Shown: positions 51,526 to 58,992 of the stretch, one piece after another
Layout of the letters: the number at the start of each line of letters is the position of its first letter
Position numbering within the stretch: the first letter of the stretch is position 1
Source: Salmonella enterica subsp. enterica serovar Typhimurium str. LT2
GTDB lineage: Bacteria; Pseudomonadota; Gammaproteobacteria; Enterobacterales; Enterobacteriaceae
Assembly (NCBI RefSeq): GCF_000006945.2
Contig: NC_003197.2
Coordinates: forward strand, 1,054,001 to 1,118,000
DNA length: 64,000 nucleotides
Direction: 5' to 3'
Made by a program: the position numbers and the translations under genes
The notes under the pieces: model-generated
Told to the model about the DNA's origin: nothing
Databases searched by the model: none
The model's input: the letters and a program-made list of their open reading frames with translations, nothing else

Positions 51526-51536
51526 AACCTAAAGTT
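51526..51536. promoter_or_regulatory. Candidate repressor operator, right side (3)
   Basis: AACC-TAA-AGTT, starting 24 bp after the second. The even spacing of three sites resembles the lambda OR layout. Confidence 0.55.
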
Positions 51537-51582
51537 TTACGTGATAATCTCCAGCTACCAACTCGTAGAACTGGAGAGCCAA

Positions 51583-51822
51583 ATGGACAACCAATTAAAA
51601 ATCAAAATCAGTAACCACATGACTCAAATGAGCATCGGCGAACATTTTGGTATCTCGTCTCAAGCTGTAGGCAAGTGGCTGAGAAAAGGAGTAATTCCTC
51701 CCCGTCGCATCCTGCCGTTATGTGAAATTCTTGAATGGAAAGTCACTCCTCACGAGATTGACCCAGCAGCATACCCAAACCCAACCGATGGCTTACCAAG
51801 CCAAGAGGCATCAGCCAAATAA
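51583..51822 (+). CDS. cro: Cro-like repressor
   Basis: A 79-residue DNA-binding protein with helix-turn-helix SIGEHFGISSQAVGKWLRKG. It is the first gene of the rightward operon and should turn down early transcription in lytic growth. The start is the ATG at 51583 with ctggag upstream; the frame opens at a GTG 14 codons earlier. The gene for CII follows 19 bp on. Confidence 0.85.
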   Translation: MDNQLKIKISNHMTQMSIGEHFGISSQAVGKWLRKGVIPPRRILPLCEILEWKVTPHEIDPAAYPNPTDGLPSQEASAK

Positions 51823-51841
51823 CCATAGAGGATATTTACCC

Positions 51842-52162
51842 ATGGAGAACGCAATTGCACGAAAGTTAGACCCACCAGAAATCAACCCGATTGAGATAGA
51901 GAGCGTCCTGCTCAACCGGCTTGCATCAGTAGGGCAGAAATCATACGCCGAGCATATGGGCATCAGCGAGTCGACAGTCAGCAGGCGTAAAGCTGAGGGA
52001 TATTTCTGCAACATGGCGAAAGAGCTGGCTTTTCTTGGGATTCAGGCCGCGCCACCGGAAGCGGTACTGGTATCCAGAAACTATCTCACAGCAGTAGAGA
52101 TTCTCGCTGATGCCGGGCTAAAGGCTGAACGAGCCAGGCCGGATGCGCTGGGGTGGGACTGA
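51842..52162 (+). CDS. cII: CII-like transcriptional activator
   Basis: A 106-residue CII-family protein with helix-turn-helix KSYAEHMGISESTVSRRKAEG. In lambdoid phages CII turns on repressor establishment and int promoters. The start is at 51842 (MENAIARKLD) with agagga upstream. The order repressor-cro-cII-O is that of lambda. Confidence 0.85.
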   Translation: MENAIARKLDPPEINPIEIESVLLNRLASVGQKSYAEHMGISESTVSRRKAEGYFCNMAKELAFLGIQAAPPEAVLVSRNYLTAVEILADAGLKAERARPDALGWD

Positions 52163-52164
52163 AA

Positions 52165-52269
52165 ATGGCAGCAACTAAAAAGGCGAAAGCCGCGGTGAGG
52201 GGTCACCAACGGCTTTCTGGTGCAAAAACGGTAGGTAATTGCGGAGATGAGTATGTCAAATACCGCTGA
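52165..52269 (+). CDS. Possible 34-residue peptide between cII and O
   Basis: ATG-led frame beginning MAATKKAKAAVRGHQR, rich in basic residues, with gggtggga before it. It overlaps the start of the O-like gene by 17 bp. Part of the frame folds into a hairpin (AAGCCG/CGGCTT), which may be its real role. Weakly supported. Confidence 0.3.
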   Translation: MAATKKAKAAVRGHQRLSGAKTVGNCGDEYVKYR

Positions 52270-53230
52270 AATATACAAATTCCCTGCGCCGATACCGACG
52301 CAACAGGAGTGCCGTATGGCTGATCTGGAAAATGGCTATTTACGTTTAGCTAATCAGATCCAGGACGCCTTGTGTATCGTTGAACTATCGGGGCGTGAGT
52401 TCCGTGTTTTGAATGCGATTATCCGGCTGACTTATGGCTGGTCGAAAAAATCAGATCGTATTGCCAACAGCCTCATTGCAGATAAGACAACACTGAAGGT
52501 AAAGCATGTATCCGAAGCGGTGCTGAGTCTTGCCTATCGTAACATCATTATCCTGCGCCGTATTGGTCAAACAAGATACATAGGGATTAATACAAACCTG
52601 GATAAATGGGCTTATTCCAAGCCACATTGCTCAAAATGTCCGGTGTCTTTTCCTGATGATGAAATTGCCACATGGATTATTTCTGTACCTGAAACCAGGG
52701 ATAGTTATCCCCGAAAAGGGGGAAGGGCATCCCCGAAAACGGGGATAGTTATCCCTGAAAACAGGGATAGCGTTTTACCCCATTCAGCCATCCCTGAAAA
52801 CGGGGATAGTTATCCCCGAAAAGAGGGAAGGGCATCCCCGAAAACAGGGAACACCAAAGACATTATTCCAAAGACAAATATAAAAGATCTAACCCCCTTT
52901 AATCCCCCTAAGGGAAAAGTGAAGTTTGATCCGTTGAGTATTCCTGTTCCCGAATGGCTGAATGCTGCGTCGTGGAACGAATGGGTCACATACCGCCAGC
53001 AATCCGGAAAGCCCATAAAAACCGAACTGACGGTAACAAAAGCTTTCAGGCTTCTGAAGGAGTGCCTGGATGAAGGCCACGATCCGGTAAACGTCATCAA
53101 CACAAGCATTGCCAACGGCTACCAGGGACTATTCAAACCGAAGTTCGCTCTCAACGACCGAAGAGCTGGCAGAGATGTGAACCACATTTCTGCGCCAGAC
53201 AAAACCATTCCTACCGGATTCAGGGGGTAA
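52253..53230 (+). CDS. O-like replication initiator
   Basis: A 325-residue protein with an N-terminal phage replication O domain (winged helix; VELSGREFRVLNAIIRLTYGW, about residues 42-62). The C-terminal part should contact the helicase loader. The middle (about residues 150-200) is a low-complexity stretch encoded by the origin iterons, read as repeated SYPRK/SPKTG/IPENRD peptides. The start at 52253 has ggag 6 bp before it; the ATG two codons earlier touches the site. It is followed 2 bp on by the DnaC-like gene. Confidence 0.88.
   Translation: MSNTAEIYKFPAPIPTQQECRMADLENGYLRLANQIQDALCIVELSGREFRVLNAIIRLTYGWSKKSDRIANSLIADKTTLKVKHVSEAVLSLAYRNIIILRRIGQTRYIGINTNLDKWAYSKPHCSKCPVSFPDDEIATWIISVPETRDSYPRKGGRASPKTGIVIPENRDSVLPHSAIPENGDSYPRKEGRASPKTGNTKDIIPKTNIKDLTPFNPPKGKVKFDPLSIPVPEWLNAASWNEWVTYRQQSGKPIKTELTVTKAFRLLKECLDEGHDPVNVINTSIANGYQGLFKPKFALNDRRAGRDVNHISAPDKTIPTGFRG
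52707..52850 (+). other. Prophage replication origin with six iterons
   Basis: Six near-palindromic 17-18 bp units of form ATCCCYGAAAA-N-RGGGA(T) start at 52707, 52729, 52751, 52790, 52812 and 52834. A degenerate unit lies at 52687. Spacing is mostly 22 bp, about two helical turns. An AT-rich stretch follows (52851-52900). The form and place inside the O gene match the lambda origin, where iterons bind O. Confidence 0.88.
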
Positions 53231-53232
53231 CG

Positions 53233-53982
53233 ATGAAAAACGTAATCGGTACTGGCAGTGCGCTTGATCGCCTGAAAAGAATTATCCCAGCCAGTGTGCA
53301 GCCGAAATTCTCGACTGCTGATGAGTGGCGGGCATGGCAGGAAGCCGAAGGGCGTAAACGCAGTGAAGAGCTTGACAGGATGAATCAGAAATCCCGCACC
53401 GAGAAGATTTTCGGGCGATCTGGCATTCAGGATCTCCATCGTAGCTGTACGTTTGCTAACTACGAAGTAAGCGGGGAGGGGCAGCGAAAAGCGTACACGA
53501 TGGCAAAAAGTTATGCCCAGAACTTCGGTAGTGGATTTGCGAGCTTTGTGTTCAGCGGTGGTCCGGGAACCGGGAAAAACCATCTTGCGGCGGCAATCGG
53601 AAATCATCTGCTGGCCGGCGGTCATAGCGTTCTGGTGGTAACTATTCCTGACCTGATGCTCAGGGTTCGTGAGTGCTACGACGGTGGGCAATCAGAAGCG
53701 TCCCTGCTTGATGACCTTTGTAAAGTTGACCTGCTGGTACTGGATGAAGTCGGTATTCAGCGCGGAAGCAGTGGTGAGAAGGTCATTCTCAATCAGGTTA
53801 TCGATCGCCGTCTCTCATCGATGCGACCTGTTGGCGTTCTGACGAATCTTAACCACGAGGGGCTGTTGGATTCACTGGGCGCGAGGGTTATCGATCGCCT
53901 CCAGATGGACGGAGGGATGTGGGTGAATTTTGACTGGGAAAGCTACCGGAAAAACGTTAGCCACCTCCGGATTGTGAAATAA
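53233..53982 (+). CDS. DnaC-like helicase loader (P-type replication protein)
   Basis: A 249-residue AAA+ ATPase closely resembling host DnaC (shared RSGIQ-LH, SFxNY and NHLAAAI stretches). Walker A is GGPGTGKNH (about 109-117) and Walker B is LLVLDEVG. It should load the host DnaB helicase at the origin with the O-like protein. It starts 2 bp after the O-like gene stop. Confidence 0.92.
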   Translation: MKNVIGTGSALDRLKRIIPASVQPKFSTADEWRAWQEAEGRKRSEELDRMNQKSRTEKIFGRSGIQDLHRSCTFANYEVSGEGQRKAYTMAKSYAQNFGSGFASFVFSGGPGTGKNHLAAAIGNHLLAGGHSVLVVTIPDLMLRVRECYDGGQSEASLLDDLCKVDLLVLDEVGIQRGSSGEKVILNQVIDRRLSSMRPVGVLTNLNHEGLLDSLGARVIDRLQMDGGMWVNFDWESYRKNVSHLRIVK

Positions 53983-53992
53983 GGGGTTAAAA

Positions 53993-54340
53993 ATGGCCCG
54001 ACCTAAAACACAAAGCGAACGGATGATTATTCTTGAGCGGATTATCGGTCTGGTGAAAGAGCAGGGGCGCATCACGACGAACGACGTCGTTGCGATTTTT
54101 GGCGTGCACCGAACCACGGCGGAGAAATATCTGCGTATCGCGCTGGAGCGAGGCGGCTTCATTCGTCATGGCCGCTGCGGCATTTTCCGAGACCAGCGTG
54201 CGGTGATTGATTATGACCTCAGGCGATACAGCAGTAGTCAGGTAACGGGATTTTCAGCGCTGCCGGTGCTGGAGAAAAGCCCGGTAATGCAGGTTTATGG
54301 AGCATCCAAAATGAGCATCAACAAGGGGGGAGCCCAATGA
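53993..54340 (+). CDS. Winged-helix prophage protein
   Basis: A 115-residue protein with an N-terminal helix-turn-helix (GRITTNDVVAIFGVHRTTAEKYL), typical of a DNA-binding protein found after the replication genes in Gifsy-type prophages. Function unknown. It overlaps the next gene by 4 bp. Confidence 0.7.
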   Translation: MARPKTQSERMIILERIIGLVKEQGRITTNDVVAIFGVHRTTAEKYLRIALERGGFIRHGRCGIFRDQRAVIDYDLRRYSSSQVTGFSALPVLEKSPVMQVYGASKMSINKGGAQ

Positions 54341-54648
54341 GCAACATCGACAAACGGGCGCTTCGTGAAGTGGCTGAGAGGGCTACGCCGGGGAATTGGC
54401 GCCGCACCTCATCACTGTTCAATGGCATCACGGTAACGCCATTTTCTCTTTGCGGTGAAGAAGTGACGTTGGCCCATACTGTTGAGAAACGTGACGCGGA
54501 ATTTATTGCCGCCGCTAACCCCGCCACCGTGCTGGCGCTGCTTGACGTGCTCTATGAGTTTGGAGAGGATGAGGTGGCCATCTCTGAATACGTCACAAAT
54601 CTTGAAGATGCTTTGCGAGTTGCGGCAGCACCTCAGCAGGAGGAATGA
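54337..54648 (+). CDS. Ead/Ea22-like prophage protein
   Basis: A 103-residue protein beginning MSNIDKRALREVAERATPG. The opening and DAEFIAAANPATVLALLD are typical of the Ead/Ea22 family of lambdoid accessory proteins. Function unknown. It is coupled to the preceding gene (ATGA-type overlap). Confidence 0.65.
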   Translation: MSNIDKRALREVAERATPGNWRRTSSLFNGITVTPFSLCGEEVTLAHTVEKRDAEFIAAANPATVLALLDVLYEFGEDEVAISEYVTNLEDALRVAAAPQQEE

Positions 54649-54746
54649 TAGCTGGTTAAATCCACAGCAGAAAGCAAAAGCATTATTAGGTACAATCACA
54701 CTAACTTTTTGTTGTTAATTATTTGATGAATTACGAGGATAAGCTC

Positions 54747-55016
54747 ATGTATCAGCGAATGATTTTTGAAGAAGGAAAAGAGCCAAGGTTGTATTCAAGC
54801 CAACATGACTCCAAGTTTATCCCAATAAGTAATAACAATGGAAAAGTTCAAAAGGTTCCTGTTATGGAGCTCAAGGATACCAGAGGAGATGTTTTTTATG
54901 CTTACAACTATGCTTATTCTGGTAAAAAACCATCAAATGACGAAATCTATAAGGCTATTGATGAGCTAAAGCCAATCGGTGAAAAATTCGAAATGTCTAA
55001 GACTATAAGCGATTAG
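54747..55016 (+). CDS. AT-rich prophage protein of unknown function, possibly truncated
   Basis: An 89-residue protein starting MYQRMIFEEGKEP; ATG at 54747 chosen for cgagga 7 bp upstream, although an in-frame ATG exists at 54726. It is more AT-rich than its neighbours. After its stop, a second frame (55001-55126) stays open for 42 codons with normal-looking composition (KSVFNIAAKSQEDRDKV), so a frameshift may have shortened it. No family recognised. Confidence 0.55.
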   Translation: MYQRMIFEEGKEPRLYSSQHDSKFIPISNNNGKVQKVPVMELKDTRGDVFYAYNYAYSGKKPSNDEIYKAIDELKPIGEKFEMSKTISD

Positions 55017-55166
55017 ATAAATCTGTTTTCAACATTGCAGCAAAATCACAGGAAGATCGAGACAAAGTTAGCATGGCGATATATGGAAATGTCGGAGCAG
55101 AACACCAAGAAGTAAGCGTAATTTGAATGAATGTGAACCCGCCGAGTACGGGTTTTCTTTTATCTG

Positions 55167-55188
55167 AACCCGCTGCGGCGGGTTTTTT
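55167..55188 (+). terminator. Terminator upstream of the dinI-like gene
   Basis: AACCCGC-TGCG-GCGGGTT followed by TTTT. A weaker hairpin (CCCG...CGGG, then TTTTC) lies about 30 bp before it. These isolate the LexA-controlled gene downstream from early transcription. Confidence 0.8.
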
Positions 55189-55270
55189 GCCTAAAATGTG
55201 ATATGAAACAACACACTAGCCTTTGCAAAAAGTGCTATTCACCCCTTGAATATTCTTTCTAACAGGTATA

Positions 55271-55286
55271 CTGTGTTTATATACAG
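55271..55286 (+). promoter_or_regulatory. LexA (SOS) box
   Basis: CTGT-GTTTATAT-ACAG, a full match to CTGT-N8-ACAG with an AT-rich centre. It is 22 bp before the dinI-like ATG and lies in a TATACTGTGTTTATAT stretch that can serve as the -10 region. Confidence 0.92.
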
Positions 55287-55307
55287 TGGTTGAATGTAGA
55301 GGGAATT

Positions 55308-55541
55308 ATGAGAATTGAACTTGTTATCAGCCGGGCAAAACAGCTTCCGGAAGGTGCCGTTCCTGCGCTTGAAAAAGAATTAATTACCCGTCTCCAGAAT
55401 CAGTATGAAAACTGCAACTTAACCATCCGTCGAGGCAGTCAGGATGGTCTGAGTATCGTCGGTGCTGCTGATGGCGATAAAAAACGTATACAGAGCATTC
55501 TGCAGGAAACGTGGGAAAGCGCTGACGACTGGTTTTATTAA
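55308..55541 (+). CDS. DinI-like SOS protein
   Basis: A 77-residue DinI family protein, ending in ILQETWESADDWF as does host DinI. Host DinI binds RecA filaments and adjusts the SOS response and repressor or UmuD cleavage. The start is the ATG at 55308 with agaggga; the longer frame starts at a TTG in the promoter. It is under a LexA box. In the related prophage Gifsy-1 a LexA-controlled gene in this kind of position makes the antirepressor. Confidence 0.9.
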   Translation: MRIELVISRAKQLPEGAVPALEKELITRLQNQYENCNLTIRRGSQDGLSIVGAADGDKKRIQSILQETWESADDWFY

Positions 55542-55652
55542 CATTGCGCTTAATGCTGGCGCGCATTTTTCAGAATATCGCAATTTGCGTATCCCTTTGA
55601 TGCTGCTGCCGACAATTTTTAACCGCGTCCGTGTGTCGCTCAGGGGGGTTAC

Positions 55653-55874
55653 GTGGCAGAGGGAGTCCTATCAGATCTTGCTGATAATTTGCGGGTGACT
55701 ATAACTGATGCTAAGGGAATAGAACTTTTGTCTTTTAGACTTGCATCAGGTGATCGCTATATCCTATCAACCCAAAACGGTTCTGTAACAAACCGAAAGC
55801 TATCAAGAGATGATTTGTACTGGTCTAAGGATACCATTATGGAAGTTGTCAGAGAGATGGGCTCTAATAATTGA
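55653..55874 (+). CDS. 73-residue prophage protein downstream of dinI-like gene
   Basis: GTG start after an AGGGGGG site; begins MAEGVLSDLADNL and ends EVVREMGSNN. The composition is that of a small soluble alpha/beta protein, acidic. It lies 111 bp after the dinI-like gene, with no terminator seen between, so it should be SOS-induced. Its size and place make it a candidate antirepressor for the GtgR-type repressor, but nothing in the sequence proves that. Confidence 0.55.
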   Translation: MAEGVLSDLADNLRVTITDAKGIELLSFRLASGDRYILSTQNGSVTNRKLSRDDLYWSKDTIMEVVREMGSNN

Positions 55875-55956
55875 CTTAACAATAAGCACGCAATCATAAT
55901 TATCGCACTGGCCTGAACAACCAGTAACCTGACAATTATGCGCCACGGAGAATACC

Positions 55957-56559
55957 ATGGCGCACGAATTACAACTCATCAAGCAGTCATCTGGAATTCT
56001 GATCCCCGCTACGCCGGAGACCAGCGAAATTCTGCAGTCAAAAATTAAACTCGGTGCCGTGCTGGTGGCTGAGTTCCGTCAGGTTAGGAATCCTGCATTC
56101 CATCGCCGCTTTTTCGCGTTGCTTAATCTTGGGTTTGAATACTGGGAACCCACCGGCGGCACCATTTCTGCCAATGAACGCAAACTGGTAAACGGTTATG
56201 CAAAGTTTCTCGCTGCATATGGCGGGAATGAGAGCGCATTACTGGATGCGGCTGAACAGTATCTGGAACAGATTGCAAACCGCCGGGTAACAAACGGAAT
56301 TAGCCTCTGTAAATCTTTCGATGCATACCGCGCATGGGTGACGGTTGAGGCTGGCCACTATGACGCCATCCAGTTACCGGACGGCACCCTTCGCAAACAT
56401 CCCCGCAGCATCGCTTTTTCCAGCATGGATGAGGTCGAATTTCAGCAGTTGTATAAATCCGCGCTTGATGTGCTCTGGCGGTGGATTTTATCACGTACAT
56501 TTCGTACTCAGCGCGAGGCGGAGAACGCCGCCGCCCAGCTAATGAGCTTTGCGGGGTGA
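55957..56559 (+). CDS. DUF1367 prophage protein
   Basis: A 200-residue DUF1367-family protein (FRQVRNPAFHRRFFALLNLGFEYW is typical). It is common in the nin-like region of lambdoid phages; function unknown. Its TGA overlaps the following ATG. Confidence 0.8.
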   Translation: MAHELQLIKQSSGILIPATPETSEILQSKIKLGAVLVAEFRQVRNPAFHRRFFALLNLGFEYWEPTGGTISANERKLVNGYAKFLAAYGGNESALLDAAEQYLEQIANRRVTNGISLCKSFDAYRAWVTVEAGHYDAIQLPDGTLRKHPRSIAFSSMDEVEFQQLYKSALDVLWRWILSRTFRTQREAENAAAQLMSFAG

Positions 56560-56564
56560 TGGCG

Positions 56565-56765
56565 ATGAAATACTCCTGGTTCCATCATCACGACTGCACA
56601 ACCGAGCAGGCCGACACGCTGATATCGGATTATCAGAAGCGGGGCGTAAGGACAGAAAAGAGCCTGAACCCTGACTTCATTACCTGGACTGTCAGCGCGA
56701 AATTACCTGAATATGCACACCGGGTGCGGACGCCAAAATCCTTACGCCAAAAGGTCTGGGGGTGA
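56565..56765 (+). CDS. Small nin-region protein of unknown function
   Basis: A 66-residue protein beginning MKYSWFHHHDCTTEQAD; an ATG two codons earlier overlaps the DUF1367 stop and could be used instead. It has His-His-His and Cys near the start, a possible metal site. It lies in a tightly packed run of nin-like genes. Confidence 0.65.
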   Translation: MKYSWFHHHDCTTEQADTLISDYQKRGVRTEKSLNPDFITWTVSAKLPEYAHRVRTPKSLRQKVWG

Positions 56766-56767
56766 AC

Positions 56768-57379
56768 ATGGCTAAATTACCGCGCCGTAAGTGCGCAAAC
56801 AAAGAATGCCGCCAGTGGTTTCACCCGATACGCGAGGGGCAGATCGTTTGCTCGTACCAGTGCGCCAGCGCCGTCGGCAAAGAACAGACCAGAAAAGCTC
56901 GCGAAGCCGCGCAACGTAAGGCGCAATCCCTTCAGCGCGCCGCTGAGAAAAAAGAACGCGCCGCCTGGCGCCAGCGGAAAGCCGCGGTTAAGCCGCTGAA
57001 ACACTGGATTGACTTGACGCAGCGCGCCGTAAATGACATTTGCCGCGAAACCGAACTGGCAGAAGGACTCGGTTGCATCTCCTGTGGAACGAAGACGGCA
57101 TTCGCATGGCATGCAGGCCATTACAGGAGTACGGCCGCCGCCGGGCATCTGCGCTTCACTCGCTTCAACATCCATCTTCAGTGTGATGTCTACAACGTCT
57201 ACAAATCAGGGAACATCGAAGCATATCGTGCCGCGCTGGTTGAGCGTTACGGGGAGGCGGCGGTGCTGGCACTCGAGAACAATAACACCCCGCACCGCTG
57301 GACGGTCGAGGAGCTGAAGGAAATCAGGCTCGCGGCACTGGCGGATCTGCGTGCGCTAAAAAAGCTGGAGGCCGCATGA
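56768..57379 (+). CDS. ninG: NinG (Rap) recombination protein
   Basis: A 203-residue NinG/Rap family nuclease that cuts branched DNA in phage recombination. It has an N-terminal zinc cluster (CANKECRQWF, CSYQC) and GCISCGTKTAFAWHAGHYRS in the nuclease part. The start is the ATG at 56768 with tgggggt upstream (a GTG lies two codons earlier). It is coupled to the small gene that follows. Confidence 0.9.
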   Translation: MAKLPRRKCANKECRQWFHPIREGQIVCSYQCASAVGKEQTRKAREAAQRKAQSLQRAAEKKERAAWRQRKAAVKPLKHWIDLTQRAVNDICRETELAEGLGCISCGTKTAFAWHAGHYRSTAAAGHLRFTRFNIHLQCDVYNVYKSGNIEAYRAALVERYGEAAVLALENNNTPHRWTVEELKEIRLAALADLRALKKLEAA

Positions 57380-57522
57380 AACCAGAACTGATCGAGATAC
57401 TCCGCATGCGCTGGTTGCGTCTCCGAATTTATCGATACCGGGGATCTTTTCCTGTGGCATATCGCATTCTTCGTAATTACGTCCGCATTGAAGCAAAACG
57501 GGAGCATCGAAATGAATCTTGA
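57376..57522 (+). CDS. YlcG-like 48-residue peptide
   Basis: Begins MKPELIEILRMRW and contains LRLRIYRYRGSFPVAYRILRNY, which resembles the small protein YlcG of the E. coli DLP12 prophage (RW-RLR-YR-GS-YRIL-NY). It overlaps ninG (ATGA) and the Q gene (11 bp). Function unknown. Confidence 0.75.
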   Translation: MKPELIEILRMRWLRLRIYRYRGSFPVAYRILRNYVRIEAKREHRNES

Positions 57523-58309
57523 GTCCTTACCGAAATATTTTTCACCTAAATCCATGATGCCCGGCGCAGTACCATGCGGAATAACGTCTGATACGCTGAC
57601 TATTACTGACGTAATGGCATCTCTCGGGCTACTTACTGCAAAAGCCGCAGTGGGTATTGAATTGTATCTGGCAAAAGCCGGGGTTTTATCTTCTGAAAAT
57701 ATCATCGCCTACATCAGGCAATTAGCAGAGCAGCGTGCAGAACGGCATGGGGCATTACGGAAAATGGAAAAGGGTAAGCGCTCAAAATTTCTCGACACTA
57801 TGGCGCGTTATGTATTTCGCGATTATTCCCTCAGTGCGGCCAGCTTGGTGACGTGCAGTAGCTGTCATGGTGCTAAATTAATTGATGCTGAGGTTTTCAC
57901 GAACAAGGTTACTTACCCGGATGGTAAGCCACCAAAATGGGTAAAAGATACGAAAGGTATTTCTCCGTCCGACTGGGAGGTGTGGAAATCAGTTCGTGAG
58001 CAGGTGCGCGTAGTGTGTAAGGCGTGTGATGGCAAAGGCCATGTGAAAAATGAATGTCGTTGCCGGGGACGCGGAGAAATTCTCGATAAGAAAAAATCTG
58101 AGTTGCAGGGCGTGCCGGTTTATAAAAAATGCCCAAGATGCAAGGGAAGAGGCTACCCACGTCTCAAAGATACCGAGATTTTTAAAGCACTAGGAGTAAC
58201 GGAAATGGTATGGCGGTACAACTATAAACTGTTTTTCGATCGGCTGGTGGAGCATTGCCATATTGAGGAATCGTATGCAGAAAAGGTTCTGGGAAACGTG
58301 ACTCGATGA
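57512..58309 (+). CDS. Q-type late antiterminator with zinc fingers
   Basis: A 265-residue late antitermination protein of the phage 82/DLP12 type. It has a DnaJ-like zinc region with CSSCHG, CKACDGKG, CRCRGRG and CPRCKGRG between about residues 115 and 225. It should let RNA polymerase read from the late promoter through the terminator just downstream into holin, lysis and packaging genes. The start is at 57512 (MNLESLPKYF) with gggag upstream. Confidence 0.88.
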   Translation: MNLESLPKYFSPKSMMPGAVPCGITSDTLTITDVMASLGLLTAKAAVGIELYLAKAGVLSSENIIAYIRQLAEQRAERHGALRKMEKGKRSKFLDTMARYVFRDYSLSAASLVTCSSCHGAKLIDAEVFTNKVTYPDGKPPKWVKDTKGISPSDWEVWKSVREQVRVVCKACDGKGHVKNECRCRGRGEILDKKKSELQGVPVYKKCPRCKGRGYPRLKDTEIFKALGVTEMVWRYNYKLFFDRLVEHCHIEESYAEKVLGNVTR

Positions 58310-58326
58310 CCAAAATAATTTAGCTA

Positions 58327-58355
58327 TTGCAAAATTAACGGAAAATGGCTAATCT
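58327..58355 (+). promoter_or_regulatory. Candidate late promoter (pR'-like)
   Basis: TTGCAA and TAATCT spaced 17 bp, in the gap after the Q gene and about 50 bp before a strong terminator. This is the place of pR'-tR' in lambda. The -10 match is weak; TATTAT-like sequence at about 58372 is an alternative. Confidence 0.35.
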
Positions 58356-58401
58356 GATTCCAACGATGGGTTATTATGCCTGTGACGTTACAAGAATTAA
58401 G

Positions 58402-58433
58402 AACCTCGCCTCGGCGGGGTTTTTGTTTTTTTT
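58402..58433 (+). terminator. Strong terminator after Q (tR'-like)
   Basis: AACCTCGCC-TC-GGCGGGGTT followed by TTTTGTTTTTTTT. It is probably the terminator that Q overrides. Confidence 0.85.
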
Positions 58434-58474
58434 GGTGGTATATTCCCTTGGTGTCAAATCACAGGGGGGGCGAT

Positions 58475-58693
58475 ATGGGGTTCTATTACGTTTTTCAATA
58501 CAAGCCGAAAGGGATGTCGTCGGGTAAGCATTTAAATGTTTCCGAGGAGTTTTCGGACCGGAATGAGGCAAAGAGAGCGAAGTCCAGGCACATGATTAAT
58601 GATCCAGATTGTGTCTTCTCGGGAATCGTGCAGGCTGATTCGCCGGCAGCGGTACTTCAAGAAGTACAGGCTGAATCTCTTAATAGGCTTTAA
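58475..58693 (+). CDS. Small late-region protein of unknown function
   Basis: A 72-residue protein beginning MGFYYVFQYKPKGMSSG. ATG at 58475 with a run of seven G as ribosome site; the frame opens 33 codons earlier through the terminator, which is not credible as coding. No family recognised. A terminator follows. Confidence 0.6.
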   Translation: MGFYYVFQYKPKGMSSGKHLNVSEEFSDRNEAKRAKSRHMINDPDCVFSGIVQADSPAAVLQEVQAESLNRL

Positions 58694-58732
58694 CGGATTT
58701 AACTTGGCAGTATCCACATTACCAATTTCATT

Positions 58733-58756
58733 AGGTCGCTTCGGCGGCCTTTTTCT
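58733..58756 (+). terminator. Terminator before the moron cassette
   Basis: AGGTCGC-TTCG-GCGGCCT followed by TTTTCTTTTT, with one mismatch in the stem. Confidence 0.7.
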
Positions 58757-58839
58757 TTTTCAGGCACCGGGCATCATCCGCTACGTGCTTGGTTGATAAA
58801 TCCAGCCCGTGAAGCCTGCCCCTTTCATCACACACTGCG

Positions 58840-58875
58840 CCATCCGAGCTATCGGAGGTGAGGCTTATGAAAATG
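58840..58875 (+). repeat. Direct repeat of the holin leader, left copy
   Basis: A 36-bp stretch with ATCGGAGGTGAGGCTTATG, near-identical to 60866-60902 (one-base length difference and a few changes before the ribosome site). The right copy is the functional holin start. The two bracket a 2.0-kb segment with gtgA. Confidence 0.85.
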
Positions 58876-58992
58876 CACAACGATCCCCATTCAATGGACT
58901 CACAATCTATTTTTGCTGGCTCACAATTACTGCCAATGGAAAAAACTTCTCATTTGGCTCTGAGCGTCGGATTTCGCTCTCACTTAGCGTGA
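58867..58992 (+). pseudogene. Probable holin 5' remnant
   Basis: From the ATG in the left repeat a frame of 41 codons begins MKMHNDPHSMDSQS. Opening MKM plus a perfect ggaggtgagg site are those of lambda-family holins, but no membrane segments follow and the frame enters an inverted-repeat element. I infer that it is the broken start of an older or duplicated holin gene. Confidence 0.5.

Noticed and set aside
52707..52850. Possible CRISPR array
   Set aside because: Units are 17-18 bp palindromes with spacers of only 4-21 bp inside an O-like gene; they are origin iterons.
55290..55307. TTG start for the dinI-like gene
   Set aside because: The TTG is right after the LexA box and has no ribosome site; the ATG at 55308 matches the DinI family.
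55554..55601. 15-codon frame between the dinI-like gene and the 73-codon gene
   Set aside because: Too short, no clear ribosome site and no protein-like character.
58376..58474. Upstream extension of the 58475 gene
   Set aside because: It reads through a strong terminator hairpin and its T-run; the poly-G ribosome site at 58464 sets the later start.
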